The translations under genes and the position numbers were made by a program. The notes beneath the pieces were generated by a model. It was not told the origin of the DNA. It searched no databases and was given only the letters and a program-made list of their open reading frames with translations. From contig JAOZSJ010000093.1 in the NCBI GenBank assembly GCA_029939715.1, positions 1 through 13,977 of the forward strand: a stretch of 13,977 nucleotides of DNA, in the 5' to 3' direction. The number at the start of each line of letters is the position of its first letter. Positions within the stretch are counted from its first letter, which is position 1. The stretch is from 4572-123 sp002084545. GTDB taxonomy: Bacteria; Desulfobacterota; Desulfobacteria; Desulfobacterales; 4572-123. Of this stretch, positions 1 through 5,488 are shown one piece after another.

Positions 1-875
1 TAATCCACGCCGGTATCAATCACCGCCACAACGATGGAATCATTTCCGGTGGTGATCTCCCAGGCTTCAGGCGCCTGAATCATGTTCATGCCCCATTGCT
101 CATCAAAAAGAAGATCATTCGGTTCACTGTTTTTATAACGCAGGGCGTGCTTTTCGGCGATGTCCACAAGGCCCGACTGCATATACAGCTTTGCAGCCGC
201 ATCTTCGTCCATGCCTTTTTTCAACCTGATTTTCTGGAGTCTGAGGCTCTTGATGGTTTCCAGGACCCGGCTTCCCAGGGTTGTATGCAAATTTTGGATG
301 TCGGTGGGAAAGATATCTTTTTTCAATTTTACAAGCAATTCGCCGGGCTTGTACAGCAGTCGTCCTTTGTGGTCATAGATTTTTTTACCTATGGAAGGGC
401 TGTGCTCTGTCTCAGTTGTTTCTTTATTTTCCTGTGATGTTTTCGAGACTGCCGGCAAAAAGGGATCGATTCTGCCGGTCTTTATATTTGATGTCGGATT
501 TTCTTTTGCCGTATCAAACCCGTACCCGCCGACAATCCGGTATGCACCGGTTTTTGGTTGGTATTCATAGACAATGGCACGACTGGCACAGATCTTTTTC
601 AGAATTTCTTCAAGATTCGCGCCTTTCATTTCCAGGCTGATGCTACCTTTAATCTGGGGACCGGCAGTCAAAGCAACCCCGGTTTTGCGGCTTAATTCGG
701 CAAGGAGATGCCCGATATCGGCGTTTTCAGCTTTCAGGGAAATGCCTGATTGGTTAACTCTGATATTAATTTTATCGGTCAAGGCAGCGTTTTTCAATTC
801 CGGCAGGGGCTGGGCGAATGCCTGTGAGAACAAAAAGAAAAAGAGTCCAATAACAAAAAGCAACCTGAGTTTCAT
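1..875 (-). CDS. Secreted subtilisin-like (S8) serine protease with STN-like N-terminal domain, 3' end outside window
   Basis: Minus-strand reading of 875-1 is open throughout and gives 291 residues before leaving the window. Residues 1-21 are a signal peptide (Lys/Arg start, Phe/Leu-rich core, AFA-Q cleavage site). Residues about 38-117 resemble the secretin/TonB short N-terminal (STN) fold, with the pattern SLKAENADIGHLLAELSRKT then KGSISLEMKGANLEEILKK. A polar linker follows, then about 165-246 resembles a fervidolysin-type subtilase prodomain (PGELLVKLKKD). From about 252 the catalytic domain starts (PNDLLFDEQWGM), and IVVAVIDTGVD carries the catalytic Asp, residue 287. The His and Ser motifs lie beyond the window edge. 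The ATG at 875 is chosen because the signal peptide starts there and an in-frame stop lies upstream; its Shine-Dalgarno is weak (GGAA). It lies 77 bp downstream of the hydrolase gene and is probably co-transcribed. An extracellular protease role follows from the family; the substrate is unknown. Confidence 0.93.
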   Translation of the reverse strand, partial: MKLRLLFVIGLFFFLFSQAFAQPLPELKNAALTDKINIRVNQSGISLKAENADIGHLLAELSRKTGVALTAGPQIKGSISLEMKGANLEEILKKICASRAIVYEYQPKTGAYRIVGGYGFDTAKENPTSNIKTGRIDPFLPAVSKTSQENKETTETEHSPSIGKKIYDHKGRLLYKPGELLVKLKKDIFPTDIQNLHTTLGSRVLETIKSLRLQKIRLKKGMDEDAAAKLYMQSGLVDIAEKHALRYKNSEPNDLLFDEQWGMNMIQAPEAWEITTGNDSIVVAVIDTGVD

Positions 876-952
876 AACATTCCGGATATCATCAAATGGT
901 TTATCGCTTAAATGCCATAATTAATGTTCCTCCATAATTTCAACCGCGCATA

Positions 953-3094
953 TTATCTGATATACGCCGCTCTCTGCAACCCTAAAATTACATCCCCGAC
1001 ATCCACCCTGCCGTTTTGATTGCCGTCAATTTCGTTAATGTCTCCAATTTCGACCTCTATTTCGGCCATAACCTGCAACGCTTTAATTACCCCGGAAATA
1101 TCCACAGGCTCCCCGCGATATTCCACCTCTTCAAGAAACCACGGAGCGTTTTCAGCGGTGACCGACATATGCTCGCTATTTTCAGCGGAAAAATAGATGA
1201 CATCAAAAGGCGTTTTTTCTAAAATTAAGGCATCATCTGCAATATTGTAAAAAAGATCCGTAGTATCGATATCAAGGGCGCTGACGGTTGGCACAAAACA
1301 ATGGTTCGGCTGCAGGGCGATGATTTCGCCATTTGCACCGGTGTCCGAATCCGCCAATTGCTCGTTGGTATTCCGTGTACCACCGGGTGCATTGTCATAA
1401 GACCTTGTGCCGGAAACATACACACTCTCTGTGGTAAAAATAATTCGGCCATCAAAAATCATTGTTTCAGGGAGATTATCAGGAACGGCCCACACATTGC
1501 CTGTGATATTGGCCAGAAAGCTGCTGTATTCATAATCAATCATCTGATCTCCCGGATCAAATCCCAGTCCGTTGCCATCTCCCCGGCCGTTTGCAAAAGC
1601 CACCTTTCTCAAATTTTGCGGATATCCGCCCAGTGCTTCCAATTCTTCATTTATTACAGCCTGCAATGGATCAGGGGCGGCCTGCCCTGAACCGGTGGTC
1701 TGCAAATGGTGATAGACAAGCATCTGCCTGGCTGCCGGCGATGTCTCGGAATCAAGAATTCCGAGCAGTTCCTCCGCCTCCGCACTCTGACCTGCAAAAA
1801 AAGCCAGCCAGTGCTGAATTCCCAGGGGAATATTGGCTCCCTGATGAGGCGCATCAAACGAAATAAACGTGCGGGTTTCATGATCAAGGCCATTTAGCTC
1901 CATATACGCCAGGGCATACCGGGCTACCAGGCCCCCCATACTGGCGCCTACAATCACAAGGGGCGAATCACCGGATTTTTCAGTATTAATCCGCTCGATC
2001 AGCTTGACCAGCAGATAGGCATTGCGCTGGATGTAGTCCATGGAGTTATCAAAATTCAGCAGCACCAGATCATACCCCTGCCCTCTCAGATTTTCCAGCA
2101 GGTTTTCCGCGTTCAGGTACCCGAAAAGCTCATCCCATCCTATATCATTAAGCATGTCAAAGCCTTCCACCAGAACAACAGGATTTTGCAACTCCGCATG
2201 ACCTTCAGCACGATAGATATAAGCTTCTCCTGATGCGCTCCCGCCTAAATATGACATATCGCTTTGAATAACCCATGTATCGTGCGGATCGGGAGTCTCA
2301 AGCGCCTGAACATCAAGTGTAAAACGACTTGTCAGTTCGCTGCCATCCGGTTCAATGGCAGTCAGGAGAATTGTTTTTTCGCCGGTGGCTTTATAGCTGG
2401 TTGAGATCTCCCGGTCAAAAGATACTTCCCGTGGCCCCTTGCCGTCATCAAGATCCAGCCGGATGCCTGTAAAGGCCTTTTCCCGGTTTGAAAAATAAAA
2501 AGATGGATCCAGGACAAAGGTCATGTCCTTCCCGCGCCAGGTAGATGATTTCAAAAGCGATGCGGCAAACACCTCTTTTTCATCAAAATCATCAGCCAGA
2601 AACTGCGGGACCGACAGTGCCGCCTTTTGTCTGCTTCGGGATAATTCCCGCAAAACGGCTTCTTCCTTTAAAGCATTGTATTTCAGATCCAGTAGACCTA
2701 TGGAATAAACTTTTTTTGCCCGGTATTTTTGTCTGGCCGCGGCCTTGACCGACTTCAGAGCGGGCAGCAGCGGCTCATCCACCGCGCTCTTGCGCATTTC
2801 AAAAAAGATCTGGCGCCAGCGTTTAAGATTCATCCTCCCGGAATCCGCACGCCCGCTGTATCGATGAATTTTGGAAAACGGTACAACTTTATCGTATAAA
2901 AAACCCGTAGACACATTTTGCCTTGCAGTGGCCCCGACAATTCCCTGGCTGGTTTTAATCTCTATCTGGCCGGCAACAGCAACATCAGTGACTGTTTCGC
3001 CGTAAAGGTTCCCTGACGAAAGAACCGGGAACAGCAAAAAAATGCCGACATAAACCCTGAGCATCCGAAACAATTTGCTATTTTTGTTTTTCAT
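953..3094 (-). CDS. Secreted alpha/beta-hydrolase (lipase/esterase type) with C-terminal dockerin-like module
   Basis: The product has 713 residues from the ATG at 3094. An in-frame ATG at 3106 would add MEIA, but only the inner one has a GGAA-type ribosome site at suitable spacing and places the Lys-rich signal-peptide start correctly (MKNKNSKLF). The signal peptide covers about 1-33. Residues about 34-190 match nothing I recognise, and about 195-285 look like a beta-sandwich (PKD/CHU_C-like). The hydrolase core begins near 300 (NPVVLVEGFD). The nucleophile elbow GASMGG puts the putative catalytic Ser at 385, followed by FDAPHQG. Candidate catalytic His residues are in PNHCFVPT (598) and SEHMSVT (642); I cannot choose between them. 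The C-terminus (about 660-713) is a dockerin-type pair whose second loop, DGNQNGRVDVGD, retains calcium-ligand spacing. It probably cleaves an ester outside the cell, but the substrate cannot be read. A promoter lies just upstream at 3155-3183. Confidence 0.9.
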   Translation of the reverse strand: MKNKNSKLFRMLRVYVGIFLLFPVLSSGNLYGETVTDVAVAGQIEIKTSQGIVGATARQNVSTGFLYDKVVPFSKIHRYSGRADSGRMNLKRWRQIFFEMRKSAVDEPLLPALKSVKAAARQKYRAKKVYSIGLLDLKYNALKEEAVLRELSRSRQKAALSVPQFLADDFDEKEVFAASLLKSSTWRGKDMTFVLDPSFYFSNREKAFTGIRLDLDDGKGPREVSFDREISTSYKATGEKTILLTAIEPDGSELTSRFTLDVQALETPDPHDTWVIQSDMSYLGGSASGEAYIYRAEGHAELQNPVVLVEGFDMLNDIGWDELFGYLNAENLLENLRGQGYDLVLLNFDNSMDYIQRNAYLLVKLIERINTEKSGDSPLVIVGASMGGLVARYALAYMELNGLDHETRTFISFDAPHQGANIPLGIQHWLAFFAGQSAEAEELLGILDSETSPAARQMLVYHHLQTTGSGQAAPDPLQAVINEELEALGGYPQNLRKVAFANGRGDGNGLGFDPGDQMIDYEYSSFLANITGNVWAVPDNLPETMIFDGRIIFTTESVYVSGTRSYDNAPGGTRNTNEQLADSDTGANGEIIALQPNHCFVPTVSALDIDTTDLFYNIADDALILEKTPFDVIYFSAENSEHMSVTAENAPWFLEEVEYRGEPVDISGVIKALQVMAEIEVEIGDINEIDGNQNGRVDVGDVILGLQRAAYIR

Positions 3095-3154
3095 GGCAAT
3101 TTCCATTTGTTTTTAATTGGGGGACAAACGCTTTGCGAAAAATGATACCCGATT

Positions 3155-3183
3155 TTTATATATCGATAACGGAAATATGGCAA
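3155..3183 (-). promoter_or_regulatory. Putative sigma70-like promoter for the hydrolase-subtilase pair
   Basis: Read on the minus strand there is TTGCCA (3183-3178, 5/6 to TTGACA), a spacer of exactly 17 bp, then TATAAA (3160-3155, 5/6 to TATAAT). Transcription would start near 3148, giving a leader of roughly 54 nt before the ATG at 3094. The spacer contains the palindrome TATCGATA, directly upstream of the -10 element. This suggests the two downstream genes can be transcribed independently of the serpin gene. It is a sequence match only. Confidence 0.5.
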
Positions 3184-3200
3184 CCGAAATAACCGGCCGC

Positions 3201-3354
3201 CTACCGTAGAAACATATTAACGTGAATGAATATCCATGGGCATCAATCTCCATTTTTCGGAAAACCATGGTTCATGGATTGGCCGCCACGTAGGACGGCC
3301 CTACCGTGAAAACATATTGTCGTGGATGAGCAACCATGGGTATGGATCTCCATC
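3201..3354. repeat. Two 54-bp direct repeats exactly 100 bp apart
   Basis: Copy A (3201-3254) and copy B (3301-3354) both start CTACCGT, share AACATATT, CGTG, CCATGGG, and end ATCTCCAT. By eye there are 11 substitutions and no indels in 54 bp, about 80% identity. Copy B ends two bases inside the stop codon of the serpin reading frame. The sequences between and before the copies also share pieces (CGGAAA, CATGG or TATGG, GGCCG) but with indels, so a longer, decayed unit may have been duplicated. It is probably a short intergenic repeat element; no coding potential is seen. Confidence 0.7.
3287..3308. other. Imperfect hairpin inside the repeat region
   Basis: CACGTAGG pairs with CCTACCGTG around an ACGGC loop, leaving one bulged C. 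It lies 45 bp beyond the serpin stop in the transcribed direction. No U-run follows on the minus-strand transcript, so it is not a canonical intrinsic terminator. It may be a transcript-stabilising hairpin or part of a REP-like intergenic element. Confidence 0.45.
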
Positions 3355-5380
3355 ATTGCACAGGATTCATCACCCGTCCCATGAAAAGGATTGTTCCGGT
3401 GGGGATATCACGAATAAAAAACACAAAGGGACGATCGATTTTTATTGTTACAGGCTCCTCGGGAACAGACGTCAGGCTGATAACCGCTGCGGTGGCGGCC
3501 GCGGCTTCGGTGCCGGCTTCATCCACATTGATAAATGCCTTGTGAATCACATCACTCAAAAACAAATCCCGGGTGTTGTCCATGCCTGAGAAATCGGCTG
3601 CAGATCCAAAGGCATCGGGCATTCCCATTTCAGATAATATCTGCCGCAAACTGACCGAACCGGATGCAAACCCGAATGCGGGCATCTGCAAATGGACATT
3701 TCTATTCTCCAGCCCATCTATAACCAAGGCCAATTGCGATGGGTCCAGTTGGTCTTCAAAATTCCTGAATCGTCCGGGTTCCGGCATTACAATCACCATG
3801 GAAAGTTCAAGGCCGTCATATAAAAGTTCTATTGCCTTGTACTCCTCTTCCAGCGCACATCTGAAAAATGCAGTCTGCGACATGGTTGCAACTGGTAGAT
3901 TTGTGCCGTCTGCCAGATAAAACGGCTCGGGACGGGTAAGATCAACATCAAAAGGTTCTGCCCAGGCCGCGTTAAAATAAACCGCATTGGTCAGCACCAT
4001 ACGTGTCGCCGCAGATATTGATCCCCGGGGCAGCAGATTTTCGATCTTTCCTTCGGTGCGGTCCCCCACCCAGTTATTGATAACAAGCCTTGAATCTTCC
4101 GGTGCCGTCATAAAATCCATCAGATACATTCCGGCTCCATAATTTTCCGACAGGAGATCCAGAAATTCCGGCAAAAAAGCATACCCCTGCTGACCCCATA
4201 CGGCATTGCTGATCTTCAGCCGAAACCCCTGGCCATCCTGGCCCCGGGCTCCCTGTCCGCGCGTTGCCAGTTCAAGATCCAGGGCATTAAAGGCAGTGTG
4301 CAGCCTTTCCTGCGGCTGAATAAACTGCAGGGTGTCCACCATCTGTTGCAATGTATTGCCGCGGGCACCGGCACAGGTCATGGCCAGGGCCTGGGAGATG
4401 CTGAAAGGAGAAAAAAAGAGATTNNNNNNNNNNNNNNNNNNNNNNNNNNNNNNNNNNNNNNNNNNNNNNNNNNNNNNNNNNNNNNNNNNNNNNNNNNNNN
4501 NNNNNNNNNNNNNNNNNNNNNNNGCCGCCTGCAGGGCCAGCAGCGCATCTTTCATGTCCAGGTTCCCGTCGGCATCGACATCGCCGGGTTTAATCGGTTT
4601 TTCAACAACTTTCACATACAATAAGGCTTTATCCTCATGCCCGAGGGTGTCCACGGCCACAACCGGCAATTGATAGGTCCCGGGGCCGGTAACATCTGAC
4701 ACACCACAGGTATAAATCCCGTCTCCATCCGGGTCGGCCATCTCTTTAATAATGATGCAGTCCATATCCGGCGAGCAATCCACCCCCAGAAGCTCGGTGA
4801 TATTCACCGTGACCTTTTCGATCCGGTTAAAGGGTGGTTCCGGCTCAACATATTCGGCATTCTTGGGGGCAATGAGCCGTACCCGGGCCGACAGCAATGC
4901 CTTTTGAGCTACCGCCACAGGGTTTGGGAATGCCCATGTCGAAACGATATCAACCCAGCTTGTTACCACAAAAAGATCCAGCAATCCGGTATCAACGGCA
5001 CCGCTTTTATCTGCAGCCATTACCTCCAGATGATGCAGGCCATAAGGCGCCAGAGCCGGAATCTGTACTTTGGCGGCAAAACCCAGACAGCGGCGATCAT
5101 CATCAACCTGAACCCATGCAGGCTTTAAATCCACAAGCTGCCCGCCCAAGGGTGTCATATCCACGGTCACCGAATCCACGTCATCGATGCCGTCCAGGTC
5201 CCTGGCCGTTACATTCAGGGAAACCATCTGCCCGGCTTCCCTTAAAGAGGGATCGGCCCACGCCCTGCAAATATCGGGCGCATGATTTTCATCAGGCAAA
5301 TCCTCTGCTGAAGATATGGTCAATAAAGAAAACAAAAAAATAATGCAGATAACCCCGATCCATTTTATATGATTATTCAT
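3353..5380 (-). CDS. Secreted Ig-like/dockerin protein joined across an assembly gap to an inhibitory-type serpin
   Basis: Start at ATG 5380 is set by the strong GGAGGAGG just upstream and by the signal peptide MNNHIKWIGVICIIFLF...SSA (1-25). The open frame begins earlier at 5410, but those extra ten residues would precede the signal peptide. Residues about 35-140 and 141-262 are two related Ig/cadherin-like beta domains (DSVTVDMTPLGG, KVTVNITELLGV). Residues 266-285 are the first dockerin loop, DVDADGNLDMKD. The sequence is then lost in 100 N. After the gap, 4423-3356 encodes 356 residues of a serpin from NLFFSPFSISQALAM to the end, lacking only the first 25-45 residues of a normal serpin. 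The hinge GTEAAAAT is the small-residue type of inhibitory serpins, and IKIDRPFVFFI matches the serpin signature. Because the gap length is unknown, these may be two genes or one fusion; the shared frame is weak support. Role: secreted inhibitor of serine proteases (inferred from family). Confidence 0.8.
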   Translation of the reverse strand: MNNHIKWIGVICIIFLFSLLTISSAEDLPDENHAPDICRAWADPSLREAGQMVSLNVTARDLDGIDDVDSVTVDMTPLGGQLVDLKPAWVQVDDDRRCLGFAAKVQIPALAPYGLHHLEVMAADKSGAVDTGLLDLFVVTSWVDIVSTWAFPNPVAVAQKALLSARVRLIAPKNAEYVEPEPPFNRIEKVTVNITELLGVDCSPDMDCIIIKEMADPDGDGIYTCGVSDVTGPGTYQLPVVAVDTLGHEDKALLYVKVVEKPIKPGDVDADGNLDMKDALLALQAXXXXXXXXXXXXXXXXXXXXXXXXXXXXXXXXXXNLFFSPFSISQALAMTCAGARGNTLQQMVDTLQFIQPQERLHTAFNALDLELATRGQGARGQDGQGFRLKISNAVWGQQGYAFLPEFLDLLSENYGAGMYLMDFMTAPEDSRLVINNWVGDRTEGKIENLLPRGSISAATRMVLTNAVYFNAAWAEPFDVDLTRPEPFYLADGTNLPVATMSQTAFFRCALEEEYKAIELLYDGLELSMVIVMPEPGRFRNFEDQLDPSQLALVIDGLENRNVHLQMPAFGFASGSVSLRQILSEMGMPDAFGSAADFSGMDNTRDLFLSDVIHKAFINVDEAGTEAAAATAAVISLTSVPEEPVTIKIDRPFVFFIRDIPTGTILFMGRVMNPVQ
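4424..4523. other. Assembly gap of 100 N
   Basis: There are exactly 100 consecutive N, the conventional filler for a gap of unknown length. It interrupts the gene between the first dockerin repeat and the serpin core. Thirty-three codons are too few to encode both a second dockerin repeat (about 38 residues in the neighbouring giant protein) and the missing serpin N-terminus, so the true gap is probably longer, or a gene boundary lies within it. Confidence 0.99.
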
Positions 5381-5383
5381 TTT

Positions 5384-5391
5384 CCTCCTCC
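5384..5391 (-). promoter_or_regulatory. Strong Shine-Dalgarno deciding the start at 5380
   Basis: The minus strand reads GGAGGAGG, then AAA, then ATG. The nearer GGAGG gives tight spacing and the farther GGAGG gives 6 nt. It fixes translation start at 5380 rather than the upstream ATG at 5410, and is the best ribosome site in the window. Confidence 0.85.
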
Positions 5392-5393
5392 AA

Positions 5394-5409
5394 TGGCAAA
5401 TGTTTGCCA
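5394..5409. promoter_or_regulatory. Perfect 7-bp dyad upstream of the ribosome site
   Basis: TGGCAAA and TTTGCCA flank a two-base centre. The dyad sits 2 bp upstream of the Shine-Dalgarno of the Ig/dockerin-serpin gene. A two-base loop makes a stable RNA hairpin unlikely, so if functional it is more likely a DNA operator. No regulator can be named. Confidence 0.35.
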
Positions 5410-5416
5410 CCTGTGC

Positions 5417-5472
5417 GGTCAGCTTTTAGCGGTTAGCTTGCAGCCATTGGCGGTTAGCAGTTGGTTTTTAGC
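5417..5472. repeat. Eight-unit degenerate heptad repeat
   Basis: Most of the spacer between the giant gene and the Ig/dockerin-serpin gene falls into 7-bp steps. On the minus strand units include GCTAACC (twice), GCTAAAA (twice) and GCTGACC, with diverged units GCTGCAA and GCCAATG in the same phase. It is not coding. Similar heptameric junk-like arrays occur between genes in some Deltaproteobacteria, as I recall, but I cannot verify family membership here. Confidence 0.65.
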
Positions 5473-5488
5473 AATTAGTGCAATAATT

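Noticed and set aside
96..924. Plus-strand reading frames over the first 900 bases
   Set aside because: The minus strand here encodes a clear subtilase with signal peptide and catalytic Asp motif; plus-strand frames show no domain or ribosome site and are shadows.
876..952. Promoter for the subtilase in the 77-bp spacer
   Set aside because: A TTGAAA occurs, but no reasonable -10 lies 16-18 bp from it. Co-transcription with the hydrolase is simpler.
3095..3106. ATG at 3106 as start of the hydrolase
   Set aside because: There is no Shine-Dalgarno before it, whereas the ATG at 3094 has GGAA at usable distance. The difference is only four residues, so this is a mild preference.
3287..3308. Hairpin after the serpin stop as an intrinsic terminator
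   Set aside because: No U-tract follows on the minus-strand transcript, and the stem has a bulge.
5381..5410. ATG at 5410 as start of the Ig/dockerin-serpin gene
   Set aside because: It adds ten residues before the signal peptide, and the strong ribosome site lies inside that stretch, serving the ATG at 5380.
5417..5472. CRISPR or tRNA-like structure in the heptad region
   Set aside because: Units are only 7 bp with no spacers, and no cloverleaf or acceptor stem can be drawn.
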